Positions 33,284-42,972 are shown, counted from the first letter of the stretch. The stretch: DNA of 64,000 nucleotides from an uncultured Massilia sp. (GCA_913777025.1 CAJYQM010000016.1:17720-81719), one strand, 5' to 3'. Numbers and translations: made by a program. The notes: generated by a model from the sequence alone, not told the origin.

Positions 33284-35363
33284 GGATGATATGAAGCGTA
33301 CATTGAAAGTTGGTTTGATGTTCCCGTCGAAACTGTTAGCCGGCGCCGGTGTTGCCACCAGCCTGGTGTTCCTCCCCGCGGCCTGCGTTGCCGCCCAGTC
33401 CAACGCCCCGGCCCCTGCGGCCGCGCCGACAGCGGTCCTGGCCGCGCCCGGTGCCGCGTCCGCCATTGCAGCCGCACCTGCCGCACCCGCCGGCGCTGCC
33501 GCGAACGAGGCCACGCGCGAACAGGACGACATCTTCCTGCAACTGCGCGATGCCGCCCGCAAGGGCGATGCCGACAAGGCGGCCCAGCTCGCGGCCCGGC
33601 TGCCGGACTACCCGATTCCCGGGTATGTCGACTATTATCGGTTGAAACCGCGTTTGCGCGACGCATCGAACGAGGAAGTGCTGGATTTCCTGAAGCGCTA
33701 CGAGGGCAGCGCCATCGCCGACCGCCTGCGTAACGACTGGCTGCTCGAGCTCGGCCGCAAGCGCGACTGGGCCAATTTCGATCGCGAACTGCCGCTGTTC
33801 GTCAAGAACGACGACTACCAGGTCAAGTGTTACGCCTTGCTGTCGCGCGCCGTGAAGGGCCAGCAGGTGGCCCAGGAAGCGCGCGCCCTGCTCGACAATC
33901 CGCCGCTGTACGGCGACGCCTGTGCCGCGCTGGTGGGCCAGCTGGCGCAGTCCGGGCAATTCACGGCCAATGACTTGCTGGCCCAGCTGCGCCTGGCCGG
34001 CGAGATGCACGCCACCGGTCCTTCGCGCCGCACCGCGCTGCTGCTGGGCGCGTCCGACACGCGGGCGGCCCAGGCGGTCGACGTGCCAGCGGTGGCGATG
34101 GCGCGCGGCATCGGCGACAGCCGTGCCGAGCACGAGATCTACCTGGTGGCCGTCGGCCGCATGGCGCGCACCAGCCTGAAACTGGCGACGGTGGCGCTGG
34201 AAAAGAACGCCTCGAAACTGGCGCCCGACGAGCGCGCGATCGGCTGGTCGAACATCGCGCTGGCCGCCTCGCTGACGCTGGCGCCGGAAGCCTACGATTA
34301 CTGGCAGCGCGCGGCCGGCGCCCCGCTGTCCGAATACCAGCTCGAGTGGAAGACCCGCATCGCGCTGCGCCGCGGCGACTGGAAGACGGTGCGCGCGACC
34401 ATCGAGGCCATGCCGGCCGACCAGCAGAATTTGTCGGCCTGGACCTACTGGCTGGGCCGGGCGCTGCAAAACCAGAACCGCAGCGAGGATGCGCAGGCGC
34501 TGTTCCGCCGTATTGCCGACCAGAACAGTTTCTATGGCCAGCTGGCAATGGAAGAGCTGGGCATGCAGATCTCGATCCCGCCCAGCGCCACGCCGCCGAC
34601 CCCCGCCGAACTGGCGCAGGTGGCGGCCAATCCCGGTTTCAAGCGCGCCCTGAAATTTTTCGGCATGCGCCTGCGCTTCGAAGGCACGCGCGAATGGAAC
34701 TGGACGCTGAGTAATTTCACGGAGCGCCAGTTGCTGGCCGCGGCCGAATTCGCGCGCCAGAACGCCATCCTGGACCGCATGGTCAATACCTCGGAACGCA
34801 CACGTACCGAGTTCGACTACAGCCAGCGCTTCCCGGCACCGCACAACGACATCCTGCATCCCACCGCCCAGGGCCTCGGCCTGGACCAGGCCTGGGTGTA
34901 TGGGCTGATTCGCCAGGAATCGCGCTTTATTTCGGACGCCCAGTCCGGCGTCGGCGCGTCCGGGTTGATGCAGGTGATGCCGGCGACCGCGAAATGGGTG
35001 GCGGGCAAGATCGGCCTGGACGATTACGGCCACGGCATGCTGAACGATATCCGCACCAACATCCTGCTCGGCACCAATTACCTGAACATGGTATTGGGGA
35101 ACGCCGAAGGCTCGCAGGTGCTGGCCACCGCCGCCTACAACGCCGGGCCGGGCCGCGCACGCACCTGGCGCGGCCTGCTGAATACGCCGATGGAAGGCGC
35201 GGTATTCGTCGAGAGCATTCCTTTCGAGGAAACGCGCAACTACGTGCGCAACGTGATGTCGAACGCAACGAACTACGCGGCGTTGTTCGAAAAACGTCCT
35301 CAATCGCTCAAGGCCCGCCTGGGCACGATCACGCCGCGGGGCAATACACTCGGCCTGCCTTGA
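33282..35363 (+). CDS. Soluble lytic murein transglycosylase (SLT family)
   Basis: This periplasmic enzyme cleaves peptidoglycan to 1,6-anhydromuropeptides. From ATG 33282 it has 693 residues; ATG 33291 (MKRTLKVGLMF) is equally possible. A signal peptide (ending near CVAAQS) is followed by an Ala/Pro-rich linker. The long alpha-helical superhelical region then follows (~80-530). The C-terminal SLT catalytic domain has the catalytic Glu in GLIRQESRF and the motifs GLMQVMPATAKW and AAYNAGPGRARTW. The length and architecture match Slt70. Confidence 0.94.
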   Translation: MDDMKRTLKVGLMFPSKLLAGAGVATSLVFLPAACVAAQSNAPAPAAAPTAVLAAPGAASAIAAAPAAPAGAAANEATREQDDIFLQLRDAARKGDADKAAQLAARLPDYPIPGYVDYYRLKPRLRDASNEEVLDFLKRYEGSAIADRLRNDWLLELGRKRDWANFDRELPLFVKNDDYQVKCYALLSRAVKGQQVAQEARALLDNPPLYGDACAALVGQLAQSGQFTANDLLAQLRLAGEMHATGPSRRTALLLGASDTRAAQAVDVPAVAMARGIGDSRAEHEIYLVAVGRMARTSLKLATVALEKNASKLAPDERAIGWSNIALAASLTLAPEAYDYWQRAAGAPLSEYQLEWKTRIALRRGDWKTVRATIEAMPADQQNLSAWTYWLGRALQNQNRSEDAQALFRRIADQNSFYGQLAMEELGMQISIPPSATPPTPAELAQVAANPGFKRALKFFGMRLRFEGTREWNWTLSNFTERQLLAAAEFARQNAILDRMVNTSERTRTEFDYSQRFPAPHNDILHPTAQGLGLDQAWVYGLIRQESRFISDAQSGVGASGLMQVMPATAKWVAGKIGLDDYGHGMLNDIRTNILLGTNYLNMVLGNAEGSQVLATAAYNAGPGRARTWRGLLNTPMEGAVFVESIPFEETRNYVRNVMSNATNYAALFEKRPQSLKARLGTITPRGNTLGLP

Positions 35364-35372
35364 GGAGCTGAC

Positions 35373-36335
35373 ATGGACCCGCTGTCGGTGGTTTTGTTCG
35401 GAGGAACTGGATTCATCGGCAGCCACCTGGCGGCGCGCCTGTCCGAGCATGATGTCGGCGTCGTCGCCGTCACGCGCCACGAAGCGCATGCGATGCACCT
35501 GATGCCGCTGCCGGGCGTCGACATCCATGAAGCCGACTTGCACGACGATGCCGCGCTGCGGCGCCTGGTGCAGGGCAGGGATGCCGTCATCAACCTGGTC
35601 GGCATCCTGTACGCGCATCGCGGTACGCCGTATGGCCCGGAGTTCCGGCAAGCCCACGTCGAATTCCCGCGCCGCCTGGCCGAAGCCTGCGCGGCGGTCG
35701 GCGTGCGGCGTTACCTGCACATGAGCGCGCTGGGTGCCGATCCGCACGGGCCTTCGATGTACCAGCGCTCGAAGGGCGATGGCGAGATCGCCGCGCGCAG
35801 CATGCCGCAGGTCGCGGCCACCATTTTCCGGCCTTCGGTCGTGTTCGGCCCGGAAGACAATTTCATGAATCTGTTCGCGTGCCTGCAGAAACACTATCCA
35901 GTGCTGCCGCTGGCAGGCGCCCATGCGCGCTTCCAGCCGGTGTACGTCGGCGACGTCGCGGAAGCCTTTGTCCGGGCGCTGCTCGACCACCACACCGATG
36001 GCAATATCTACGCGCTGGCCGGGCCCCAGGTCTACACGCTGGGCGAGCTGGCGCACCTGGCGGGTCGCTACAGCGGCCATGAACGGCGGGTGCTGGCGCT
36101 GCCGGATGGGCTGGCGCGGCTGGAGGCCGCCTTCTTTGAGTTGCTGCCTGGAACACCGATGCTCAGCCGCGACAATCTGGACTCGATGAAAGTCGATAAT
36201 GTTATCGATTCATCCACGCGGGTCTTGACAGCGGAAGCGCTGGGAATCAAGCTCACGGCGCTCGAGGCCGTCGCGCCGCAGTATTTGTCGCCGACCGGCC
36301 GCATCGACGTCCTGCGCGAACGCGCCGGACGCTAA
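35373..36335 (+). CDS. NDUFA9-like NAD(P)-binding oxidoreductase (atypical SDR)
   Basis: The 320-residue protein has an N-terminal Rossmann motif VVLFGGTGFIGSHLA and the family pattern INLVGILY, then YLHMSALGAD and FRPSVVFGPED, typical of the complex-I NDUFA9 group of extended/atypical SDRs. The bacterial proteins are thought to act on lipid- or quinone-linked substrates, but no reaction is established. The catalytic Tyr/Lys of classical SDRs is replaced by SMYQRSKGDGE. It lies nine bases after the transglycosylase and 29 before the GST gene. Confidence 0.85.
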   Translation: MDPLSVVLFGGTGFIGSHLAARLSEHDVGVVAVTRHEAHAMHLMPLPGVDIHEADLHDDAALRRLVQGRDAVINLVGILYAHRGTPYGPEFRQAHVEFPRRLAEACAAVGVRRYLHMSALGADPHGPSMYQRSKGDGEIAARSMPQVAATIFRPSVVFGPEDNFMNLFACLQKHYPVLPLAGAHARFQPVYVGDVAEAFVRALLDHHTDGNIYALAGPQVYTLGELAHLAGRYSGHERRVLALPDGLARLEAAFFELLPGTPMLSRDNLDSMKVDNVIDSSTRVLTAEALGIKLTALEAVAPQYLSPTGRIDVLRERAGR

Positions 36336-36364
36336 CCCGACAGACCAGACAGAGACAGCACGCC

Positions 36365-37081
36365 ATGCAGACCATCGAACTCGACCCGACCCTTTCCCAG
36401 ACCCTCGACCAGGCCCGCCAGGCCGGCCTGACCCTGGTCATCGGTAACAAGAATTACTCGTCGTGGTCGATGCGTCCGTGGGTGGCGGCGGTGGCGGCCG
36501 GGATCCCGTTCACCGAGGTGCGCGTGCTGCTCGACCAGCCGGACACCTCGGCCAATATCGCACGCTACTCGGCCGCCGGCCGCGTGCCCGTGCTGCTGGC
36601 GGGAGAGATGACGATCTGGGACAGCCTGGCCATCTGCGAATACCTGGCCGAGCAATTTCCCGACAAACACCTGTGGCCGCAGGACGTGGCGGCGCGCGCG
36701 ATGGCGCGTGCGGTCGTGGCCGAGATGCACTCGGGCTTCCCCGACCTGCGCAGCGCGATGTCGATGAACATCAAGGCGAGACTGCCGGGCCGCGGCCGCA
36801 CGCCCGGCGCCCAGGCCGACATCGGCCGCATCTGCGAAATCTGGGAAGAGTGCCTGGCGCGTTTCGGTCACCACCGCTTCCTGTTCGGCGACTTCTCGAT
36901 CGCCGACGCCTTCTATGCGCCTGTCGTGATGCGCTTCAAAACCTATGGCGTGGCACTGGCCCCGGCCCTGCAAGCCTATTGCGACCGCATGCAGGCGCAC
37001 CCGGCCGTGTCGCGCTGGGTCGAGGAAGCGATGAAGGAAACCGACATCGCCGCCGATCACGAAGAAGACTTGCCGGACTGA
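36365..37081 (+). CDS. Glutathione S-transferase family protein
   Basis: The 238-residue protein has the GST N-terminal thioredoxin-like domain (~20-105), with KNYSSWSMRPW at the glutathione-binding position and GRVPVLLAGEMTIWDSLAICEYLAE as the conserved gamma-Glu-binding strand-helix. The helical C-terminal domain (~115-225) has FLFGDFSIADAFYAP. The substrate is unknown. A 20-residue N-terminal extension precedes the domain. It overlaps the cca start by one base. Confidence 0.9.
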   Translation: MQTIELDPTLSQTLDQARQAGLTLVIGNKNYSSWSMRPWVAAVAAGIPFTEVRVLLDQPDTSANIARYSAAGRVPVLLAGEMTIWDSLAICEYLAEQFPDKHLWPQDVAARAMARAVVAEMHSGFPDLRSAMSMNIKARLPGRGRTPGAQADIGRICEIWEECLARFGHHRFLFGDFSIADAFYAPVVMRFKTYGVALAPALQAYCDRMQAHPAVSRWVEEAMKETDIAADHEEDLPD

Positions 37082-38325
37082 TGCCGATGCAAGCCTATGT
37101 GGTGGGCGGCGCGGTCCGCGATGCATTGCTGGGTCTGCCGGTGCAGGACCACGACTGGGTCGTGGTCGGCGCCACGCCCGAACAAATGGTTGCCAAGGGT
37201 TTCAGGCCTGTCGGCAAGGATTTTCCGGTCTTCCTGCACCCGGACACGCACGAGGAATACGCGCTGGCGCGCACCGAGCGCAAGACCGCGCCGGGTTACC
37301 ACGGCTTCGTGTTCCACACCTCGCCCGACGTCAAGCTGGAAGACGACCTGATCCGGCGCGACCTGACCATCAACGCGATGGCGCGCGCCGAGGACGGCAG
37401 CATCGTCGACCCCTACGGCGGCCAGCAGGATCTGCAAGACCGCGTGTTCCGCCATGTGTCGGACGCCTTTGCCGAAGATCCGGTGCGCATCCTGCGCCTG
37501 GCGCGCTTCGCCGCGCGCCTGCCGGACTTTCGCGTGGCCGATACCACGCTGGCCCTGATGCGCAAGATGGTCGACGAGGGCGAAGTCGATGCGCTGGTGC
37601 CGGAGCGGGTCTGGCAGGAATTTTCGCGCGGGCTGATGGAGCAAAAGCCCTCGCGCATGATCGAGGTCTTGCGCGACTGCGGCGCCCTGGCCCGCATCCT
37701 GCCCGAGCTGGACGCGCTGTGGGGCGTGCCGCAACCGCCGCTGCACCACCCGGAAGTCGACACCGGCGTACACATGATGCTGGTCATCGATTACGCGGCC
37801 GAGCGCGGTTACGACCTGGCCGTCCGCTTCGCCGCCCTGATGCACGACCTGGGCAAGGGCGTGACGCCAGCCGAACACTGGCCGAAACACCATGGCCACG
37901 AAGGCATGGGGCCGCGCCTGATCCAGGAGTTGTCGAAACGCCTGCGCGTGCCGGCCGAGTGCCGCGACCTGGCGGTGATGACGGCGCGCGAACACGGCAA
38001 CGTCAGCCGCGCAATGGAACTGCGCCCGAACACCATCGTCACCCTGTTCGAGCGCTGCGACGGTTTCAGGAAGCCCGAACGCTTTGCGCAGATGCTGCTG
38101 GCTTCCGAATGCGACGCGCGCGGACGCGGGCATGAGACGCACGAAATGCGTACCCGCGACTATCCGCAGGGGCCGTACCTGTTGAAGGCGCTGGCGGCGG
38201 CGCGCGCCGTGAATGCGGGCGAGATCGCGGCGTGCTACACGGAAAACCGCGAAAAGATCCCGGAAGCCGTGCATGCGGCGCGGGTGGCGGCGGTCAAGGC
38301 GGCCCTGGGCGATGTGCGGGATTGA
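37081..38325 (+). CDS. cca: Multifunctional CCA tRNA nucleotidyltransferase
   Basis: Cca adds or repairs the 3' CCA of tRNAs. The start at ATG 37081 overlaps the GST stop; the track ORF begins upstream in another gene. The 414-residue product has the class II motif GGAVRDALLGLP, HPDTHEEYALARTERK, RRDLTINAMA and the HD-domain motif ALMHDLGKGVTP. The HD domain indicates the phosphatase/phosphodiesterase-containing gammaproteobacterial-type enzyme. Confidence 0.96.
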   Translation: MPMQAYVVGGAVRDALLGLPVQDHDWVVVGATPEQMVAKGFRPVGKDFPVFLHPDTHEEYALARTERKTAPGYHGFVFHTSPDVKLEDDLIRRDLTINAMARAEDGSIVDPYGGQQDLQDRVFRHVSDAFAEDPVRILRLARFAARLPDFRVADTTLALMRKMVDEGEVDALVPERVWQEFSRGLMEQKPSRMIEVLRDCGALARILPELDALWGVPQPPLHHPEVDTGVHMMLVIDYAAERGYDLAVRFAALMHDLGKGVTPAEHWPKHHGHEGMGPRLIQELSKRLRVPAECRDLAVMTAREHGNVSRAMELRPNTIVTLFERCDGFRKPERFAQMLLASECDARGRGHETHEMRTRDYPQGPYLLKALAAARAVNAGEIAACYTENREKIPEAVHAARVAAVKAALGDVRD

Positions 38326-38407
38326 CGCCACACCGAACGGTGCGATGCGGGGATATTCGCTACAATAAGCGTATTGGTGCACCGCACAAATCCCACGCCC
38401 GAGCAAA

Positions 38408-39073
38408 ATGACCCAGGAAAACCCCTTACGCCGCTGGCTGAAAAGCCTGCGCGGCAAGAACGGCCGTGAACCCGTGCTGGTCAAGGCATTGGGCGAGCAC
38501 GACCGCCGCCGGGTACTGCGTCACTTCATGGCGCTGGACAGCAGCGACCGCCTGCTGCGCTTCGGCAGCATGCTGCCGGACGAGCGCGTGGCCGATTACG
38601 TCGGCAAACTGGATTTCGTGAACGACATCGTGTTCGGCGTCTACAACCGCGTGTTCCAGCTGGTCGGTGTCGGCCACCTGGCCTTCACCTCGAAGGAAGC
38701 GCACCCGGACGCCATCCACTACACCGACAAGGAAAAGGTGGCCGAGTTCGGCGTCTCGGTGTCGAAGTCGGCGCGCGGGCAGGGTGTCGGCACCCGCCTG
38801 TTCGAGCGCGCCGCCATCCACTGCCGCAACTCGGACGTCGACACCCTCTACATGCAGTGCCTGTCCTCGAACCGCACGATGATGCACATCGCCAAAAAGG
38901 CGGGCATGGAAATCCACCGCGAATACGGCGAGGCCGACGCCCACCTGCACTTGCCGCCGCCCAGCCCCTCGAGCGTGCTGGCCGAGGCGCTGGAAGAGCA
39001 ATTTGCCAAGATCGACTACACGGTCAAGGCGAATGCGCGCGCCGCCATTAAACTGTTCGGCTCCAAGAAGTAG
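38408..39073 (+). CDS. GNAT family N-acetyltransferase
   Basis: The 221-residue protein contains a GNAT fold (~25-180). The acetyl-CoA-binding motif is in VSVSKSARGQGVGTRLFERAA, and a later SSNRTMMHIAKKAGMEI fits motif B. The N-terminal RWLKSLRGKNGREPVLVKAL and the charged C-terminus are unassigned. Similar proteins are common in Burkholderiales but their substrate is not known. The small gap upstream includes a possible TACAAT -10 box near 38360. Confidence 0.85.
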   Translation: MTQENPLRRWLKSLRGKNGREPVLVKALGEHDRRRVLRHFMALDSSDRLLRFGSMLPDERVADYVGKLDFVNDIVFGVYNRVFQLVGVGHLAFTSKEAHPDAIHYTDKEKVAEFGVSVSKSARGQGVGTRLFERAAIHCRNSDVDTLYMQCLSSNRTMMHIAKKAGMEIHREYGEADAHLHLPPPSPSSVLAEALEEQFAKIDYTVKANARAAIKLFGSKK

Positions 39074-39200
39074 CCAGGCGACGTCCGGCAGTCATGCGGG
39101 CTTGTGCCTGGTGCGCAGCAGCTGGACTTGCGCCGCAGTCTTGCATGAGTATCATCACATGGTCAACCCGCTTGGGGTCGTTCCGGCAAATACTGCCGGC

Positions 39201-39230
39201 TTTACTAAACAGGCGGTTCCCGGCTATATT
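39201..39230 (+). promoter_or_regulatory. Candidate promoter of the GH3-GH5 operon
   Basis: TTTACT (39201-39206) and TATATT (39225-39230) with an 18-base spacer form the best sigma70-like promoter in the 268-base intergenic region. The rest of that gap (39074-39200) shows no gene or strong hairpin. A LacI-type palindrome starts ten bases after the -10. Confidence 0.5.
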
Positions 39231-39239
39231 CTGTTCTAA

Positions 39240-39251
39240 GAAATCGATTTC
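39240..39251. promoter_or_regulatory. LacI-family-like operator GAAATCGATTTC
   Basis: This is a perfect 12-bp palindrome with a central CG, the hallmark of LacI/GalR-family sites. It is placed where the transcription start of the glycosidase operon is expected, which suggests repression in the absence of a sugar inducer. No LacI-type regulator is encoded in this window. Confidence 0.5.
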
Positions 39252-39341
39252 ATAAGAGCGATCTTCCGGCGCCGCGGGAACCCATCCCCAGCGTCATGCT
39301 CGTCCGGACCATCCAAGAACTCGAACAAAGAGAGACAATCC

Positions 39342-41582
39342 ATGCGCATCCGTTCTACCCTGCTTGCCGCCGCGCTCGCCACGGCCTTCCCCCTGTTTGC
39401 CAACGCCGCCAGCACGCCGCCCGAACCGGCCCAGAAACCCTGGCTCGACCGCGCCCTGAGCGCCGACCAGCGCGCCCAGCTGGCCGTCAAGGCCATGACC
39501 CAGGAAGAAAAGCTGCGCTGGGTGATGGCCTATTTCGGCAATGACTTCGGCAAGGGCAAGCGGATTCCGGAATCGCTGGTGCAGTCGGCCGGCTACGTGC
39601 CGGGCACGCCGCGCCTCGGCCTGCCGGCCCTGTTCGAGACCGATGCCGGCCTGGGGGTGGCTTCGCAGGCCGGACCCAACGTGCGCGAGCGCACCTCGCT
39701 GCCCTCGGGCCTGGCCACGGCCTCGACCTGGGATCCGAAGGTGGCCTACGCGGGCGGCGCGATGATCGGTTCGGAAGCGCGCGCCTCCGGCTTCAACGTG
39801 ATGCTGGCCGGCGGCGTCAACCTGATGCGCGAGCCGCGTAACGGCCGCAACTTCGAATACGCGGGCGAGGATCCGCTGTTGGCCGGCATCATGGTGGGCC
39901 ACGCGATCAAGGGCATCGAATCGAACAACATCATCTCGACCCTCAAGCACTACGCGCTGAACGACCAGGAAACCGGCCGCAACGAACTCGATGCGCGCAT
40001 CGACAAGGCGGCCTTCCGCATGTCCGACCTGCTGGCGATGCAGCTGGCCTTCGAACAGTCCGACGCCGGTTCCGTCATGTGCTCGTACAACCGCGTCAAC
40101 GGCCCCTACGCCTGCGAGAACGACTACCTGCTGAACCAGGTGCTCAAGCGCGACTGGGGCTTCAAGGGTTTCGTCATGTCCGACTGGGGCGCGACCCACA
40201 GCACGGTGGCCGCCGCCAACAATGGCCTGGACCAGCAGTCCGGCCACGAGTTCGACAAGTCGCCGTACTTTGGCGGCGCGCTGCAGGAAGCGATCAAGAC
40301 CGGCGCCGTGCCGCAAGCCCGCCTGGACGACATGGTGACCCGCATCCTGCGCGCGATGTTCGCCAAGGGCGTAGTCGACAATCCGGTCAAGGAAGGCGGC
40401 GCGATCGACTTCGCCAAAAACGGCGCGGTCAGCCGCACGACGGCGGAAGAGGGCATGGTGCTCCTGAAAAACGACAATCGCGTGCTGCCGCTGGCGAAGA
40501 CGGTGCGCACCATCGCCGTCATCGGCGGCCATGCCGATGCCGGCGTGCTGGCGGGCGGCGGTTCCTCGCTGGTGTATCCGGTCGGCGGCAATGCGGTCAA
40601 GGGCCTGAAGCCCGACACCTGGCCGGGCCCGGTCATGTACCACAACTCGTCGCCGCTGCGCGCGATCCGGGCGCAGGCGCCCAACGCCAAGGTGGTGTAC
40701 GACGACGGCCTAGATGCGGCGCGCGCCGCCCGCGTTGCAAGCCAGGCCGACGTGGCGCTGGTGTTCGCCACCCAGTGGGTCGGCGAAGCGCTGGACGCCA
40801 CCTCGCTGGCGCTGCCGGACCGCCAGGACGACCTGATCGCGCAGGTGGCCGGTGCGAACCAGCGTACCGTGGTCGTGCTGGAAAACGGCGGCCCGGTCGC
40901 CATGCCCTGGCTGGCCAAGGTGCCGGCCGTGCTGGAAACCTGGTACCCGGGCACCAGCGGCGGCGAGGCGATCGCCAACGTCCTGTTCGGGAACGTGAAC
41001 CCGTCCGGCCACCTGCCGGCGACCTTCCCGGCGGCCGAGCAACAGCTGCCGCGCCCGAAGGTGGACGGCGATCCGGCGCAGCCGGAGATGCAGTTCGCCG
41101 TCGACTACACGGAAGGCGCGGCGGTCGGCTACAAATGGTTCGACTTGAAGGGCCACAAGCCGCTGTTCCCGTTCGGGCACGGCCTGTCGTATACCACCTT
41201 CTCGTATTCCGGCCTGAGCAGCCAGATGAAGGACGGGCGCCTGCACGTGCGCTTCAAGGTCACGAACACGGGCAGCGTCGCCGGCAAGGACGTGCCGCAG
41301 GTGTACGTGGCGCCGGTGAGCGCGAAATGGGAAGCGCCGAAGCGCCTGGGCGGCTGGGACAAGGTCGCGCTGCAGCCGGGCGAATCGAAAGAGGTCGAGG
41401 TGACAGTGGAGCCGCGCGTGCTCGCCATGTTCGACGAAACCTCGCGCACCTGGCGCACGGCCAAGGGCAAATACAAGGTGACGCTGGCCGAGGATGCCGC
41501 CGGCACGAATGCCAGCAGCGTGACCGTCGACCTGCCGGCCAGCACGCTGGACGTGCGCGGCCGCGCCCGGGCCGCCCGCTGA
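39342..41582 (+). CDS. Exported GH3 family beta-glucosidase-type enzyme
   Basis: The 746-residue protein starts with a signal peptide MRIRSTLLAAALATAFPLFANAA. The GH3 N-terminal barrel follows (~40-370), with STLKHYALNDQETGRN and the nucleophile Asp in GFVMSDWGATHS. The GH3 C-terminal sandwich (~400-600) and a fibronectin-III-like domain (~640-725) complete it. GH3 enzymes of this layout release glucose, xylose or related sugars from beta-linked oligosaccharides. It precedes a GH5 enzyme by 19 bases, so the pair probably degrades a plant beta-glucan or glucomannan. The exact specificity is inference. Confidence 0.93.
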   Translation: MRIRSTLLAAALATAFPLFANAASTPPEPAQKPWLDRALSADQRAQLAVKAMTQEEKLRWVMAYFGNDFGKGKRIPESLVQSAGYVPGTPRLGLPALFETDAGLGVASQAGPNVRERTSLPSGLATASTWDPKVAYAGGAMIGSEARASGFNVMLAGGVNLMREPRNGRNFEYAGEDPLLAGIMVGHAIKGIESNNIISTLKHYALNDQETGRNELDARIDKAAFRMSDLLAMQLAFEQSDAGSVMCSYNRVNGPYACENDYLLNQVLKRDWGFKGFVMSDWGATHSTVAAANNGLDQQSGHEFDKSPYFGGALQEAIKTGAVPQARLDDMVTRILRAMFAKGVVDNPVKEGGAIDFAKNGAVSRTTAEEGMVLLKNDNRVLPLAKTVRTIAVIGGHADAGVLAGGGSSLVYPVGGNAVKGLKPDTWPGPVMYHNSSPLRAIRAQAPNAKVVYDDGLDAARAARVASQADVALVFATQWVGEALDATSLALPDRQDDLIAQVAGANQRTVVVLENGGPVAMPWLAKVPAVLETWYPGTSGGEAIANVLFGNVNPSGHLPATFPAAEQQLPRPKVDGDPAQPEMQFAVDYTEGAAVGYKWFDLKGHKPLFPFGHGLSYTTFSYSGLSSQMKDGRLHVRFKVTNTGSVAGKDVPQVYVAPVSAKWEAPKRLGGWDKVALQPGESKEVEVTVEPRVLAMFDETSRTWRTAKGKYKVTLAEDAAGTNASSVTVDLPASTLDVRGRARAAR

Positions 41583-41601
41583 TCCGCCACCGGGAGCCGC
41601 C

Positions 41602-42942
41602 ATGAAACGCAAGCGCCTGGGCGTCGCCGCCGCGCTGGCCGCATTGGCCTCCGTATCGGCAGCCGGCGGCGCCAGCGCCGCGGATGCCGGCTTCGTCGCC
41701 GTGAAAGGCACGCGGTTCGTGCGCCACGGCCAGCCGTATTACATTGCCGGCACCAACCTCTGGTACGGCGGCTACCTGGGCGCACCCGGCGCTGTCGGCC
41801 GGCGCGCGCGCCTGGTGAAGGAACTGGACCGCTTGCAGGCCCTCGGCATCAACAACGTGCGCGTGCTGGCCGTGTCGGAAAAGACGGCGATGAAGAGCGC
41901 GGTCAGTCCGGCGACGACCTCGGCACCCGGCCAGTACGACGAGCAGCTGCTGCAAGGGCTGGACTTCCTGCTGGCCGAACTGGGCAAGCGCGACATGACG
42001 GCCGTGCTCTACCTGAACAACTTCTGGCAGTGGTCGGGCGGCATGACCCAGTACCTGAACTGGTTCACCGGCAGCCCGGCGCACGACCCGAACGTCAGCA
42101 AGGATTACGAGCGCTTCATGGCCGGGAATGCGCGCTTCTATACGAACGACAAGGCGCAGCTTGAATACCGGCAGGTCATCGCGCGCATCGTCAAGCGCAG
42201 GAACAGCGTTACCGGCCAGGCCTACGGCGACGACCCGGCCATCATGGCCTGGCAGCTGGCCAACGAACCGCGGCCCGGCAACAGTCAAGCCACGCCGGCC
42301 GAGAAAACCGTTTATATCAAATGGATCGCGGACACCGCCCGCTACATCCGTGGGCTGGATGCGAAACACATGGTCAGCAGCGGTAGCGAGGGCCTGGCCG
42401 GATCCGCCCAGGACGCCCAGCTGTATATCGATGCGCACCGCGCACCGGACATCGCCTATCTGACCTATCACCTGTGGCCGACCAACTGGGGCTGGTTCGA
42501 TCCGAAGCAGCCGGCGACGACCTGGGACGGCATGATGGACAAGAGCCTGCGCTACCTGAACCAGCACGTCGACTACGCGAAGCAGCTGGGTAAACCCATC
42601 GTGCTCGAGGAATTCGGCCTGAACCGTGACGCCGGGTCCTTCGACATCCGGTCTTCCACCGCCGTGCGCGACCGCTTCTACGGCGCCGTGTTCGACCTGG
42701 TGCAGCAGCGCGCCAGCGCCGGCGACCCGGTCGCCGGCTGGAACTTCTGGGCCTGGGGCGGCGCAGGGCGCGCGGCGAATGCCGACTACTGGTGGAAGCC
42801 GGGGAACGATTTCGTGGGCGACCCGCCGCAGGAAGAGCAGGGCCTGTATTCAGTGTTCGACAGCGACGCCGCGTCGCTGAAGCTGATCGGGGACGCAGCC
42901 CGCCGCCTGCACGCACTGGACGGCAAGCCCGGCGCAAGATAA
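41602..42942 (+). CDS. Exported GH5 family glycosidase, mannanase-like
   Basis: The 446-residue precursor has a signal peptide ending ASAAD. The catalytic barrel resembles the GH5 mannanase group: GTNLWYGGYLG, GINNVRVL, the acid/base Glu in AWQLANEPRPG, and the nucleophile Glu in GKPIVLEEFGL. WNFWAWGG and YWWKPGNDF near the end match known beta-1,4-mannanases. No carbohydrate-binding module is attached. It is in an operon with the GH3 gene and is a plausible type II secretion substrate. An endoglucanase role is the alternative. Confidence 0.9.
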   Translation: MKRKRLGVAAALAALASVSAAGGASAADAGFVAVKGTRFVRHGQPYYIAGTNLWYGGYLGAPGAVGRRARLVKELDRLQALGINNVRVLAVSEKTAMKSAVSPATTSAPGQYDEQLLQGLDFLLAELGKRDMTAVLYLNNFWQWSGGMTQYLNWFTGSPAHDPNVSKDYERFMAGNARFYTNDKAQLEYRQVIARIVKRRNSVTGQAYGDDPAIMAWQLANEPRPGNSQATPAEKTVYIKWIADTARYIRGLDAKHMVSSGSEGLAGSAQDAQLYIDAHRAPDIAYLTYHLWPTNWGWFDPKQPATTWDGMMDKSLRYLNQHVDYAKQLGKPIVLEEFGLNRDAGSFDIRSSTAVRDRFYGAVFDLVQQRASAGDPVAGWNFWAWGGAGRAANADYWWKPGNDFVGDPPQEEQGLYSVFDSDAASLKLIGDAARRLHALDGKPGAR

Positions 42943-42950
42943 GTCCAGCT

Positions 42951-42972
42951 AATGCATCGACAGCAATGCATT
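42951..42972. terminator. Weak hairpin between the GH5 gene and the convergent Lrp-type gene
   Basis: AATGCAT-N8-ATGCATT is a 7-bp stem in the 38-base convergent gap. It has no U-tract; its position fits a shared end. Confidence 0.35.

Noticed and set aside
33336-36080. 914-codon minus-strand ORF
   Set aside because: Antisense to the lytic transglycosylase and NDUFA9-like genes; no recognisable protein features.
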